From NCBI RefSeq assembly GCF_001584145.1, contig NZ_CP013232.1, positions 4,092,001-4,156,000 of the forward strand: 64,000 bases of DNA, written 5' to 3'. Source of the stretch: Collimonas fungivorans (GTDB lineage: Bacteria; Pseudomonadota; Gammaproteobacteria; Burkholderiales; Burkholderiaceae_D). Each line of letters begins with the position of its first letter. Position 1 is the first letter of the stretch. A model generated the notes under the pieces. It made no database searches and had not been told where the DNA came from. It saw nothing but the letters and a program-made list of their open reading frames with translations. The position numbers were made by a program, and so were the translations under genes. Below, piece after piece: positions 8,790 through 18,346 of the stretch.

Positions 8790-9293
8790 CTATATCGGAT
8801 CAGCCCGGAGGTGTTCCGGCCGGTGCAGGAAGACCGTGAGCGTATCCCGTTGCGGCGGCACGCCGATCTGCGACAGGATGCGGCCGACGGCGCCGCGATG
8901 GTAGTTGCCGTGCGTGACCAGGTGGGTCAGCATCTCGCCGCGAGACATGCGGCCTGCCGAACCGTCTACGAAGGTGAATTCGATAATCTCCGCAAGCTCG
9001 GCTTCCGATACGGTATCGGCATATGACAGCAGCCAGCGGTCGGTTTCACGGACCGCTGCGCGCAGGTCGGCCAGCGCCGGCGTCGCCGTGGTGTTCAATG
9101 CCCTGTAGTCGTGCGGCTGGCGCTGCAGGTTGGCTTCGAAAATCCGGTCGACCACGTAGACGTGGTTCAAGATGCGCGTGGCGTCATGTTTTTCACGTTC
9201 GTGTGATTCCGGCGGCAAAGCGGCCAGCGTCGAAAACAAGGTGTCGTTGGCCCAGGCTTTGTATTCAAACAGGGTAGTCAGCAGTTTATTCAT
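8790..9293 (-). CDS. DinB-family putative metal-dependent four-helix protein
   Basis: A 167-residue protein of the DinB/YfiT fold. The metal-binding histidine triad is visible in ILNHVYVVDRIF and LTHLVTHGNYHRGAV. The start at 9293 (MNKLLTT) is favoured over an upstream in-frame ATG by family length. DinB proteins are commonly thiol-dependent hydrolases or transferases, and most have no known substrate. The gene is convergent with the receptor and divergent from the rpfE-like gene, so it is monocistronic. Confidence 0.8.
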   Translation of the reverse strand: MNKLLTTLFEYKAWANDTLFSTLAALPPESHEREKHDATRILNHVYVVDRIFEANLQRQPHDYRALNTTATPALADLRAAVRETDRWLLSYADTVSEAELAEIIEFTFVDGSAGRMSRGEMLTHLVTHGNYHRGAVGRILSQIGVPPQRDTLTVFLHRPEHLRADPI

Positions 9294-9411
9294 GGCGGAT
9301 CCGTATGGCAGGCGGCGATTCACTACAATCCCTGCATTTTATGCCAGGCGCGCAATCCGCGTAGGCAAAGGCAAATCGACTCAAGACCCCGGGATGCCCT
9401 ACAATCGCGCC

Positions 9412-10503
9412 ATGAGTCATTTAGATATCCTATTGCCCTTCGGCCTGCCGCCGCCGGAACTGGCGCGCGATTTATTGCGCGAATTGAAACTGCCCGCCCT
9501 CGCTACCCTGATGGCGCGCGCAAAAAACCGGCCTCAGCGCCAGCTGTTTGACGATTTTGCAAGAGCCTTGCCGCATGAAATGTGGCTGGCGTCGCAATTT
9601 TCCTTGCCGGCCTTCGAACCCGTCACGCCCGGCCAAGACAAGCACAACAGCCCCGCCCTCGCCTGCGCCGCCATGCGCGCGATGGGGCTGAGCGTTGAAG
9701 CAGGCGCCTGGTTCATGCTGCATCCGGCCCATATCCATATTGCACGCGACCACCTGGTGCTGACCGACATCCGCCAGATCGGCTTGAGCGACGCGGAATC
9801 GCGCGAACTGTTCGACGCTGCCCTGCCGCTGTTCGCTGAAGCCGGCCGTGAGCTGGTTTACGGCGACGCCAACACCTGGTTCCTGCGCGCCGACGACTGG
9901 CAAGGCTTGCTGTCCTCCACGCCGGACGCCACTTGCGGCCACAACATCGATATCTGGATGCCGAAGGGTAGCGGCGACCAGGCCTGGCGCAAATTGCAGA
10001 ATGAAGTGCAGATGCTGTGGTTTGCCCACCCGTTGAATGAGCGGCGCGAAATGCAGGGGCGGCAAACCGTGAATTCCCTGTGGTTGTGGGGTGGCGCAAC
10101 CGCACAGCCGTCAGCGCCCGGCCAGCGCGAAGTATTCAACCTGCCGGACGGTTTCGCCGGCCTCGGCCAGTACGCCAAGGCTGCCCATGCCGGCGTTGGC
10201 ATAAGCGAAGTGATCGCCGCCAGGCCCGGACATGGCCTGCTGACCTTGAGCCAGTTGATCCAGCCGGCCTTGACTGGCGAATGGTCGGACTGGCTGCAGC
10301 AATTGCAAACCCTCGAAAGTACATGGTTCGCTCCTTTGCTGCAGGCCATGCAACAGCGCCGGCTCGACAGCCTGTCCCTGATCGTTACCGACAGCAGCCA
10401 CACGCTTGAAATGAGCACCACCCGGCTCTCGCTCAAGAAATTCTGGCTGAAGCCAGCCCTCACCGGCTTATTGCCATCGCATTCAACATCGCATTTATCA
10501 TGA
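9412..10503 (+). CDS. RpfE-like protein, often annotated cofactor-independent phosphoglycerate mutase-like
   Basis: A 363-residue protein typically found directly upstream of recJ in beta- and gammaproteobacteria. In Xanthomonas the equivalent is rpfE of the rpf pathogenicity-regulation locus. Conserved features include GAWFMLHPAHIHIARDHLVL (about residues 96-115) and HNIDIWMPKGSG. Its name as a mutase or regulator comes from annotation history; I see no phosphoglycerate mutase catalytic motif I would trust. The stop codon overlaps the recJ start (ATGA), implying translational coupling. The role is therefore unknown, but the link to recJ is strong. Confidence 0.75.
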   Translation: MSHLDILLPFGLPPPELARDLLRELKLPALATLMARAKNRPQRQLFDDFARALPHEMWLASQFSLPAFEPVTPGQDKHNSPALACAAMRAMGLSVEAGAWFMLHPAHIHIARDHLVLTDIRQIGLSDAESRELFDAALPLFAEAGRELVYGDANTWFLRADDWQGLLSSTPDATCGHNIDIWMPKGSGDQAWRKLQNEVQMLWFAHPLNERREMQGRQTVNSLWLWGGATAQPSAPGQREVFNLPDGFAGLGQYAKAAHAGVGISEVIAARPGHGLLTLSQLIQPALTGEWSDWLQQLQTLESTWFAPLLQAMQQRRLDSLSLIVTDSSHTLEMSTTRLSLKKFWLKPALTGLLPSHSTSHLS

Positions 10504-12193
10504 CTCGCATCGTTACCCGCCCCTATTCCTTCCGCGACTCCGAACGGCTGCGCCAGAGCGGCATCCATCCGGTGCTGGCGCGCGTGTATACGGCACGCGG
10601 CCTGCTCGACGCCAAGGAGCTGGAGAGCGAACTGAACGCACTGATCCCGCCGTCCGGCTTGCTGCACATCGACGCCGCCGCCATTTTTCTCGCCGACGCC
10701 ATCGCCGCAAAAAAGAAGATGGTGATCGTCGCCGATTACGATTGCGACGGCGCCACCGCTTGCGCCGTCGGCCTGCGCGGCTTGCGCCTGCTGGGTGCGA
10801 ATATCGACTTCATCGTGCCGAATCGTTTCGAGTACGGCTACGGCCTGACGCCGGAAATCGTCGAACTGACCGCGCGCGAAAAATCGCCCGACATCATCGT
10901 CACGGTCGACAACGGCATCGCCAGCATCGACGGCGTGGCCGAAGCCAACCGGCGCGGCATCGAAGTAGTGGTGACCGACCATCACTTGCCGGCCGATACG
11001 CTGCCGGCGGCAAGAGTCATCGTCAATCCTAACCAGCCGGAATGCGGTTTTCCCAGCAAGAACCTGGCCGGGGTCGGCGTCATGTTCTACGTCTTGCTGG
11101 CCTTGCGCGCGGAACTGCGCCGGCGCGGCGTGTTCGATGCACAGAGCCAGCCGAAACTGGATGTGCTGCTCGACCTGGTGGCGCTCGGCACCGTGGCCGA
11201 CGTCGTCAAACTGGATGCCAACAACCGCATCCTGGTGGCGCAAGGCCTGAAGCGCATGCGCGCCGGCCGCATGCATGCCGGCATCGCCGCCCTGTTCCGC
11301 GCCGCCGGCCGCGAAGCGCGGCGCGCCACGCCGTTCGATCTCGGTTTTGCGCTGGGCCCGCGCCTGAACGCCGCCGGCCGCCTGGCCGACATGGCGCTCG
11401 GCATCGAATGCCTGACCACCGACGACGAAGGCCGCGCCTGGGCCATCGCCCAGCAGCTCGACACCATCAACCGCGAACGGCGCGATATCGAAGCCGGCAT
11501 GCAGGACACCGCGCTGGCGCTGCTGGATGACTTCAAGCCGCAGGACAGCACTACCATCAGCGTGTTCGACGCTTCATGGCACCAGGGCGTGATCGGCATT
11601 GTCGCCTCGCGCCTGAAGGATAAGTTTTATCGTCCAACCATCACTTTCGCGCCGGGCGGCGAAGGCTTGATCAAAGGATCGGGCCGTTCGATTCCCGGTT
11701 TCCATTTGCGCGATGCGCTGGACCTGGTTTCCAAGCACGCCCCCAGCCTGATCCAGAAATTCGGCGGCCATGCGATGGCAGCCGGATTAACCATTCGCGC
11801 CGACGCCTTCGATGCATTCGCCGCCGCCTTCGAAAAAGTCGGACGTGAATGGCTGGGGCAAAGCCAGCTGGAGCGAGTGATCGAAACCGACGGCCCCTGG
11901 AAGATGCCTACTACACCACACAATTCATTGAACTGATGGATGGCCAGGTGTGGGGCCAGGGTTTTGCGCCGCCGCTGTTTTGCGATGAATTCCGTGTAGT
12001 CAGCCAGCGCATCCTGAAGGAAAAGCATTTGAAGCTGCTGCTGGAACGCAACGGCACGCGCTACGATGCGATCTGGTTCGGGCATACCGATGAACTAGGG
12101 AGCAAAGCCAAAGTAGCGTTTCGCCTGGACGCCAATGAATATAACGGCGTTACCAAGGTACAGCTGATGGTTGAGCACGCGGAAGCGATGTAA
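10500..12193 (+). pseudogene. recJ: recJ, single-stranded-DNA 5'-3' exonuclease, interrupted by a one-base frameshift
   Basis: RecJ degrades single-stranded DNA in recombination and mismatch repair. The first frame (10500-11936) carries ADYDCDGATA (motif I), VTDHHLPAD (DHH motif), LGPRLNAAGRLAD and KFGGHAMAAGL. At the CCCC run 11894-11897 the frame breaks: the first frame ends 13 codons later. The missing OB-fold C-terminus (LEDAYYTTQFIELMDGQVW and onward) continues in the other frame to 12193. Adding one C restores a 564-residue protein, the normal RecJ length. Either the assembly lost one base in a homopolymer or the strain carries a truncated RecJ lacking about 95 C-terminal residues. No recognised recoding signal is present. 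Confidence 0.88.
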
Positions 12194-12227
12194 TTCCTGA
12201 GCGCGGAACGTAATGCTCCGTGGTTCG

Positions 12228-12285
12228 TTAATTAGGGTCAGAGTCGAATTGTTTTCTCAAACAATTCGACTCTGACCCTAATTAA
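12228..12285. repeat. Perfect 27-bp palindrome, REP-like (GGGTCAGAGTCGAATT family)
   Basis: Arms 12228-12254 and 12259-12285 are perfect inverted repeats with a TCTC loop. The core GGGTCAGAGTCGAATT recurs at 18186-18206, and a variant at 18082-18147. The motif resembles palindromes scattered in many proteobacterial genomes near REP-associated tyrosine transposases; no transposase is in this window. The stop codon of the convergent AraC gene lies inside the right arm. It could act as a transcription stop for both flanking genes. Confidence 0.85.
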
Positions 12286-13289
12286 CTGCTGAGCTGGCGT
12301 TGCTGGCTCGGTGGGAAGTTTTCGAATTTGCTCCAGACCCGGCGCAGCTGGCGGGTTGAATTGAAACCGGCTTGCTGGGCTACCTGTTCCATGTCCAGCT
12401 TGGATTGCGTCAGCAACTCACGCACCAGGGCCACGCGGATGCGCTGGATGTAATCGACCAGGCTGCTGCCGGTGTGTTCCCTGAACAGGCGCGTCAGATG
12501 GCGTTCGCTGGTGCAGGCGATTTCCGCCAGTTGCTCCAGGTCCCAGTCGTTGGCGGGATTACCGATCACGGCGTCTTGTACCCGGTGTATCGCCGGATGC
12601 AAGTGGTTGCGGCAGGCTTGCCATGGCGACAGCTGCGGATCGCTGCCGGCGCGCCGCATGTAGATCACCAGCGAACGGGCGATCGAAGCGCTGCGGGCGT
12701 GGCCGGCGATTTGTGCTACCACGTGCAGGGCCAGGTCGATGCCGGTAGTAACGCCGGCGCTGGTGTAGATGTTGCGGTCTTCGACAAAAATGCGGTTTTC
12801 CAGTACGTGCGCCCGCGGCGCGATACGCCGCAAGTCGTCGCAATGACTGTGGTGCGTGGTGCACTGGCGGCCGTCGAGCAATCCTGCGTAACCGGCCAGC
12901 AAGGCGCCGGTGCAGCTGCACAGCAGGCGATGCGAATCCTGCCAGTGCGCGCGCAGCCAGGTCACGGCGCGCTGGTCGTTGGCGCTGCTGAAATCGTCGT
13001 CGCTGCCGACGCAGCCGTGCAGCATCAGCATGGCGTTGGCCGGCAAGCTGTCCGGCAGGTCGCTGAATCCGGTCAGGCCGAGTCCAAGCGAAATGTTGAT
13101 GGCGCTGGCCGCGCTGACGTAGCGCAGGTCGAAGAAATCCGCGCGGCCTTCCCGCTCCGCAATCCGGTTGGCATAACGCAGCACCTCCGCCGGACCCATC
13201 AGGTCAAGCGTCATGGTTGCATCGCGCAGCAGGAAATAGACCGGGATGGTGGTCTCGCCAGCGCGTGTGTTGTCGGCTATTGCAGCCAT
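12282..13289 (-). CDS. AraC-family regulator with N-terminal DJ-1/PfpI (GATase1-like) domain
   Basis: A 335-residue regulator. An N-terminal DJ-1-like domain (about residues 15-200) has the nucleophile-elbow region LLCSCTGALLAGYAGLLDG. A C-terminal AraC DNA-binding domain (about 235-330) has LEQLAEIACTSERHLTRLF and QQAGFNSTRQLRRVW. It overlaps the upstream DJ-1 gene by 13 nt, so the two are co-transcribed and probably functionally linked, as enzyme or sensor plus regulator. The ligand is unknown. Its stop codon is provided by a REP-like palindrome, so its last codons have been shaped by that insertion or lie at its edge. Confidence 0.85.
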   Translation of the reverse strand: MAAIADNTRAGETTIPVYFLLRDATMTLDLMGPAEVLRYANRIAEREGRADFFDLRYVSAASAINISLGLGLTGFSDLPDSLPANAMLMLHGCVGSDDDFSSANDQRAVTWLRAHWQDSHRLLCSCTGALLAGYAGLLDGRQCTTHHSHCDDLRRIAPRAHVLENRIFVEDRNIYTSAGVTTGIDLALHVVAQIAGHARSASIARSLVIYMRRAGSDPQLSPWQACRNHLHPAIHRVQDAVIGNPANDWDLEQLAEIACTSERHLTRLFREHTGSSLVDYIQRIRVALVRELLTQSKLDMEQVAQQAGFNSTRQLRRVWSKFENFPPSQQRQLSS

Positions 13290-13879
13290 CGATACTCCAT
13301 TTGTTTGGCCGTGGCAGCGGCGAGTTCCGGGCTGGCCAATCGCTCAACCAGATGCAAGCTCATGTCGACGCCTGCCGAAATGCCGCCTGAAGTCACCACT
13401 TTACCGCAATCGACCCAGGCTACGCCGCGCTTGACCGTGAGCGCCGGGAAACTTGCCTGCAACTCGTCCTGGTCTTCCCAGTGCGTGGTGACATCCAGTC
13501 CGTCCAGCAAACCGGCCTTGGCCAGCAAAAAGGCGCCGGTGCAGACCGATGCGGTAATGACCGTGCCGGGATGCTGGGCGGCGATCCAGCGGATTACCGC
13601 GCCGTCATTGAGGATTGCCGAGACATCGCCGCCCGGCACTATCAGCAGGTCGAGGTCCGCGGATGGCGTCAGCACGCAATCCGGCAGTACTTTCATTCCG
13701 CCTCTTGTCCGCACCGGCCGCATCACGGGCGCGACCAGGAAACACTTGAACAGGTTCGACGCCGCGCCGTTGCCGTTCATCCTGCCATGGACCCGGGCAG
13801 CGGTTGAAAACACTTCATAGGGGCCGGAAAAATCCAGAATCTCGACATCGTCAAACACCAGTATTCCCACGCTCAACAT
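13277..13879 (-). CDS. DJ-1/PfpI family protein, isonitrile hydratase-like
   Basis: A 200-residue single-domain protein of the DJ-1/PfpI superfamily. It shows FDDVEILDFSGPYEVF near the N-terminus, a candidate nucleophile Cys in TASVCTGAFLLAKAGLLDG (about residue 113) and TSGGISAGVDMSLHLVE. Isonitrile hydratase (InhA) of Pseudomonas belongs to this subgroup, but other members have no known activity. It overlaps the AraC regulator gene downstream; both share the DJ-1 fold, suggesting duplication of a ligand-binding domain. The start at 13879 gives the normal family N-terminus. Confidence 0.82.
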   Translation of the reverse strand: MLSVGILVFDDVEILDFSGPYEVFSTAARVHGRMNGNGAASNLFKCFLVAPVMRPVRTRGGMKVLPDCVLTPSADLDLLIVPGGDVSAILNDGAVIRWIAAQHPGTVITASVCTGAFLLAKAGLLDGLDVTTHWEDQDELQASFPALTVKRGVAWVDCGKVVTSGGISAGVDMSLHLVERLASPELAAATAKQMEYRWLQ

Positions 13880-14029
13880 CTTTTAACCTCATCCGGCACA
13901 CGCGGCGTCCGGGGACCGGACTGCCATCGCTGAAGTCCATGTTAAGCCTGCTGCCAATATCAAAAAATGCCTTCCGTAGACATAATGCGGACAAAACCGG
14001 ACATCGGGAACACACAAGGGAGATGGGAA

Positions 14030-14311
14030 ATGCGCAAGTCCGACAGCTATGCCAGCATATTTGACCCGATTACCAATGCAGCTGAAAAAGCCGCCAACCT
14101 GCATACCCGTTCTGAACTGCTGCAAAAAATCAGCGAAATCGTACATGAGAGCGGATGGGAAGAAGCCGACGCTGCCCGCCATTGCGGCATCAGCCAGCCG
14201 CGCATGGACGATCTGCTGCGCGGCCGCGTATCGCACTTTTCCCTCGATGCCTTGGTCAACATCGCGACAGCGCTCGGCCTGCGCGTGCATGTGGAACTTG
14301 GACCAGCCTGA
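14030..14311 (+). CDS. XRE/HigA2-like helix-turn-helix protein, orphan
   Basis: A 93-residue protein with an XRE-type DNA-binding domain of the kind used by antitoxins (EEADAARHCGISQPRMDDLLRGRVSHFSLDALVNIA, read in two parts around residues 48-82). The ATG at 14030 has AAGGGAG upstream at good spacing; a longer in-frame reading from 13967 lacks one. No RelE/HigB-type toxin gene adjoins it in the 150 nt upstream or in the convergent gene downstream. It therefore acts as a stand-alone regulator or is an orphaned antitoxin. Confidence 0.75.
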   Translation: MRKSDSYASIFDPITNAAEKAANLHTRSELLQKISEIVHESGWEEADAARHCGISQPRMDDLLRGRVSHFSLDALVNIATALGLRVHVELGPA

Positions 14312-14332
14312 AGCCGCCAAGGCGCCGCAGCA

Positions 14333-15109
14333 TCAGCGCACCGGCAGGAATTGCAGGAAACTCCCGCCCACCAGGTTCTGCAGATAGCTGATGCCGGCGC
14401 GTTTGTATTTCTCGGTCGTCATCTCGGCCAGCAGATCGATGCGGGCGATGATCTTGCCGAATTCCCTTTCGAAACTGATGTTGCGCTCGCTCTCGCTCAT
14501 GTCGTTCGACAGCAGCAAGGGCTGGCCGGCAGAGTTCTTGCGGCTATTTAGTATCCATGCGGCAATTTCCATATTGCGGGCGGCGTTGTACAGGTATTGG
14601 GCGTCGAAGCCGTCGATCAGGTAAAACCTGGTCTTGCCGCCATGGGCAACGATAATCATGTCGGCCGCGCCATAGATGAAAGCAGCCGCGCGGTCGCCGC
14701 TGAAGTCCGGGGCCAGCGCCAGCGACAGCGCCTGGACGTCATGCTTTCCTTGCAGCTCAGGCCATGGCTGGCGCGCTTCGATGGCGTCGCGCACACGCTT
14801 GATCGCCAGCTCGCGGCTGGTCGCTGTCTTTTTCCATTCGGCGGGATTGCGCCGGTACAATTTGTCCAGCAGGAGATACAGGCTGTCGAGGTTGTCGCGC
14901 ATGCCGAGGGTAGCGAAACGGTTGACGTCGGACTGCGCCAGCTCGCTGCCGCTGGTGGATGAGCCCTGCACCTCGCCATGCGGGGCCGGGGTCGGCGCCA
15001 GCATGCCGCACGCGCCGAGCGTCAGGCACAGCAAGCCCATCGGCAGGCTCATTGGCAAGAACGATGGCAAAACAACATCGCAACGATGGATTTGTGCCTT
15101 AATCGACAT
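14333..15109 (-). CDS. Predicted outer-membrane or periplasmic lipoprotein, unknown function
   Basis: A 258-residue protein with a lipoprotein signal (lipobox LGAC, Cys34). The mature protein is alpha-helical looking, with TLGMRDNLDSLYLLLDKLYRRNPAEW and GGKTRFYLIDGFDAQYLYNAARNMEIA segments. An alternative start (MSLPMGLL, 15052) would give a shorter signal; neither has a clear ribosome binding site. I do not recognise a domain of known function. It is convergent with the HTH gene and divergent from prfB. Confidence 0.65.
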   Translation of the reverse strand: MSIKAQIHRCDVVLPSFLPMSLPMGLLCLTLGACGMLAPTPAPHGEVQGSSTSGSELAQSDVNRFATLGMRDNLDSLYLLLDKLYRRNPAEWKKTATSRELAIKRVRDAIEARQPWPELQGKHDVQALSLALAPDFSGDRAAAFIYGAADMIIVAHGGKTRFYLIDGFDAQYLYNAARNMEIAAWILNSRKNSAGQPLLLSNDMSESERNISFEREFGKIIARIDLLAEMTTEKYKRAGISYLQNLVGGSFLQFLPVR

Positions 15110-15325
15110 GGGCGGCGCGGCCAGGCTGTTGAATTATCAAGCGTGCAATCCATTCTAAACGTTGCAACTTCGGGTTGCAGCTTCGATATCCAGCTTGTTG
15201 CAATGGTTCACATTTGTGCATATTTCATGCAAAACCGCCCCCAATCGGGCCCGGAATGGAAACTGCAGCGCCATCTGCCATGGGGCTGGCGTATAATTTA
15301 GGGTTTGATTGCAAAAGAGCCGAAA

Positions 15326-16430
15326 ATGGAAGCCGAACGCTTAAATTCCCTACAAAACCTGCTTGCGGACCTGACCAGCCGCGAAGCCGAACTACGGAGG
15401 TATCTTTGACTTCGATACGAAGTTAGAGAAACTCGACCAGGTCAATGGCGAACTGGAAGATCCGGAAGTCTGGAACGACCAGAAGCGCGCCCAGGACCTG
15501 GGCAAGGAAAAGAAATCACTGGAAGCCATCGTGCTGACGCTGACCAAGATCGAAGCCGATCTGCGCGACACCAGCGACCTGTTCCAGATGGCGCGCGAAG
15601 AGCAGGACGAAGAAACCGTAGAGGCAGTCGAAGCCGATACCGAAGGCCTGCGCAAGCTGGTCGAAGGCATGGAATTCCGCCGCATGTTCAGCAACCCGAT
15701 GGACCCCAACAACTGCTTCATCGACATCCAGGCCGGCGCCGGCGGCACTGAAGCGCAGGACTGGGCATCTATGCTGCTGCGCCAGTATCTGCGCTATTGC
15801 GAACGTAAAGGTTTCAAGGTCGACATCCTGGAACAGTCCGACGGTGAAATCGCCGGTATCAAGACCGCCACGCTGAAAGTCGAAGGCGACTATGCCTATG
15901 GTTTCCTGCGCACCGAGACCGGCGTCCATCGCCTGGTGCGCAAATCGCCTTTCGATTCCGCCAACGGCCGCCACACTTCGTTTTCCAGCTTGTTCGTGTA
16001 CCCGGAAGTGGATGACTCGATCGATATCGACGTCAATCCGGCCGACGTCCGCGTCGACACCTATCGCGCCTCCGGCGCGGGCGGCCAGCACATCAACAAG
16101 ACCGATTCCGCGGTGCGCCTGACGCACATGCCGTCCGGCATTGTGGTGCAATGCCAGAACGACCGCAGCCAGCACCGCAACCGCGCCGAAGCGTGGGACA
16201 TGCTGAAGGCAAAGCTGTATGAACTGGAATTGCGCAAGCGCATGAGCGAGCAGCAGAAACTGGAAGACTCCAAGACCGACGTCGGTTGGGGCCACCAGAT
16301 CCGTTCTTACGTGCTGGACCAGTCGCGCATCAAGGATCTGCGCACCAACTTCGAGAGCGGCAACACCAAGGCCATCCTCGACGGCGACCTTGACGACTTC
16401 ATTGCAGCGTCGCTCAAGCAAGGCGTATAA
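15326..16430 (+). CDS. prfB: Peptide chain release factor 2, with programmed +1 frameshift
   Basis: RF2 terminates translation at UGA and UAA. The ATG at 15326 opens a 27-codon frame that ends in TGA at 15407-15409; decoding resumes +1 to give 367 residues in total. The main frame carries the GGQ peptidyl-hydrolysis motif ([17 protein letters not shown]). The codon-recognition tripeptide SPF is visible in [13 protein letters not shown]. The frameshift is the classical autoregulation: low RF2 lets ribosomes slip past the in-frame UGA. lysS follows 105 nt downstream, as in many proteobacteria. Confidence 0.97.
15396..15410 (+). other. prfB programmed +1 frameshift site
   Basis: A GGAGG Shine-Dalgarno-like element (15396-15400) precedes the slippery CTT TGA C. 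This is the canonical RF2 recoding geometry, with the internal SD three bases before CTT. Confidence 0.96.
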
Positions 16431-16535
16431 AGTTATTGCAAATTCGGTAGCAAACCGTGCCGCGGACAGTGTCCGCGGCGCTGCCTTCCCGCCGCACCAC
16501 AGACGTTTCACCGCATCATTTGAAAAGACACTGAC

Positions 16536-18062
16536 ATGACGACAGACAATCAGCAGCAACCTGTCCCGCAAGACGAAAACAAGATCATTGCGGAACGCCG
16601 CAGCAAGCTCGGCGCCCTGCGCGCGCAAGGCGTGGCTTTCCCCAACGATTTCCGGCCGACGCACAAGGCAGCCGCGATCCAGGCCGAATACGCCGCCCAG
16701 GAAAACGAAACGCTGGATGTCGCCGCAGTCAAAGTCGTGGTGGCCGGCCGCATGATGCTGAAACGGGTGATGGGCAAGGCTTCCTTCGCCACCCTGCAGG
16801 ATGCTTCGGGCAGCAAGGCCGATGGCCGCATCCAGCTGTTCATCACAAAGGAAAACATCGGCGAAGAGAACTACGACAGCTTCAAGCATTACGACCTGGG
16901 CGACATCCTCGGCGCCGAAGGCACGCTGTTCAAGACCAAGACCGGCGAGCTGTCGATCAAGGTGACTACCCTGCGCCTGCTGACCAAATCGTTGCGTCCG
17001 TTGCCGGACAAGTTCCACGGGCTGGCCGACCAGGAGACCAAGTATCGCCAGCGCTATGTCGACCTGATCATCAACGAAGATACGCGCCGCACCTTCAAGG
17101 TGCGCACGGCGGCGATGTCGTCGATCCGCCGCTTCATGGAAAAGAACGACTTCATGGAAGTCGAAACGCCGATGCTGCACGCCATCCCTGGCGGCGCCGC
17201 GGCCAAGCCTTTCATCACCCATCACAATGCGCTGGACATGCAGATGTTCCTGCGCATCGCGCCTGAGCTGTACTTGAAGCGGCTGGTGGTCGGCGGTTTC
17301 GAACGCGTGTTTGAAGTCAACCGCAACTTCCGCAATGAAGGCGTATCGCCGCGCCACAATCCGGAATTCACGATGATGGAATTCTATGCGGCTTACGTCG
17401 ATTACCAATGGCTGATGAATTTCACCGAACAGGTAATCCGCCAGGCAGCGATCGATGCGCACGGCACCGCCACCCTGACCTACCAGGGCCGCGAACTGGA
17501 CCTGAGCAAGCCGTTCCAGCGCCTCACCATTGTCGGCGCCATCAACAAATACGCCCCGCAATACCAGGACGCGCAATTGCAGGATGCCGAGTTCATCAAG
17601 GCCGAACTGAAGAAGTTCGGCGTCAAGCCGCACGCCCACGCCGGCCTCGGCGCGCTGCAGCTGGCCCTGTTTGAAGAAACCGCCGAAGCGCAGCTGTGGG
17701 ATCCGACCTACATCGTCGACTATCCGGTCGAAGTGTCGCCGCTGGCGCGCGCTTCCGATACCGTGCCCGGCATCACCGAACGTTTCGAACTGTTCGTCAC
17801 CGGCCGCGAAATCGCCAACGGCTTCTCCGAGCTGAACGATTCGGAAGACCAGGCCGCACGCTTCCAGGCCCAGGTTGCAGCTAAAGATGCAGGCGACGAA
17901 GAGGCCATGTATTACGACGCCGACTATATCCGAGCGCTGGAATACGGCATGCCTCCGACCGGCGGCTGCGGCATCGGCATCGACCGCCTGATGATGCTGA
18001 TCACCGACTCGCCCAACATCCGCGACGTGCTCCTGTTCCCGCACCTGCGCCGCGAAGACTGA
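16536..18062 (+). CDS. lysS: Lysyl-tRNA synthetase, class II
   Basis: A 508-residue enzyme that charges tRNA-Lys. The N-terminal OB-fold anticodon-binding domain is followed by the class II catalytic core. Motif 1 lies around [17 protein letters not shown], motif 2 around [25 protein letters not shown] and motif 3 around [16 protein letters not shown]. Length and motifs are those of an active LysS. It sits downstream of prfB and is followed by a palindromic repeat that may end transcription. Confidence 0.98.
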   Translation: MTTDNQQQPVPQDENKIIAERRSKLGALRAQGVAFPNDFRPTHKAAAIQAEYAAQENETLDVAAVKVVVAGRMMLKRVMGKASFATLQDASGSKADGRIQLFITKENIGEENYDSFKHYDLGDILGAEGTLFKTKTGELSIKVTTLRLLTKSLRPLPDKFHGLADQETKYRQRYVDLIINEDTRRTFKVRTAAMSSIRRFMEKNDFMEVETPMLHAIPGGAAAKPFITHHNALDMQMFLRIAPELYLKRLVVGGFERVFEVNRNFRNEGVSPRHNPEFTMMEFYAAYVDYQWLMNFTEQVIRQAAIDAHGTATLTYQGRELDLSKPFQRLTIVGAINKYAPQYQDAQLQDAEFIKAELKKFGVKPHAHAGLGALQLALFEETAEAQLWDPTYIVDYPVEVSPLARASDTVPGITERFELFVTGREIANGFSELNDSEDQAARFQAQVAAKDAGDEEAMYYDADYIRALEYGMPPTGGCGIGIDRLMMLITDSPNIRDVLLFPHLRRED

Positions 18063-18081
18063 TCACTCACCTGCATGCGCA

Positions 18082-18147
18082 GTTAAATGGGGTCAGAGTT
18101 TTTTTACGACAGTCTCATCGTCGTAAATTACTCTGACCCCATTTAAC
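18082..18147. repeat. Nested palindrome with GGGGTCAGAGT arms
   Basis: Outer arms (18082-18099 and 18130-18147, GTTAAATGGGGTCAGAGT and its complement) enclose inner arms TTTACGAC/GTCGTAAA (18103-18110 and 18120-18127). It is a variant of the element at 12228, with the same GGTCAGAGT core. It lies 20 nt after lysS and could terminate that transcript. Confidence 0.8.
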
Positions 18148-18185
18148 GTCCCACGGAGTAAAAACGTCAGCAACAACCAGAAATA

Positions 18186-18206
18186 ATTCGACTCTGACCC
18201 TAATTA
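18186..18206. repeat. Half copy of the GGGTCAGAGTCGAATT element
   Basis: ATTCGACTCTGACCCTAATTA matches the right arm of the 12228 palindrome, but the left arm is absent. It looks like a truncated or recombined copy. Confidence 0.75.
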
Positions 18207-18346
18207 TTGGCATGTTTTGCAGATTTCTTCGGTAGCGCTTAAACTCGTTACATAAGGATACATCTGACACATTATCAACATAGCGTTCCGTTTCTGAACC
18301 TTTGATAATTACATTAGCCAACAAACAAAAATTCCTGGAGGTAATA

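Noticed and set aside
11890..11900. recJ break as a programmed frameshift
   Set aside because: The CCCC context lacks a canonical slippery heptamer, an internal Shine-Dalgarno element or a downstream pseudoknot that I can see. RecJ is not known to be recoded.
15407..15409. In-frame TGA near the start of prfB as a disabling mutation
   Set aside because: The CTT TGA C context with an upstream GGAGG is the known programmed frameshift of RF2.
15516..18044. An 842-codon minus-strand open frame opposite prfB and lysS
   Set aside because: Both plus-strand genes carry intact catalytic motifs; the antisense frame is a codon-bias artefact.
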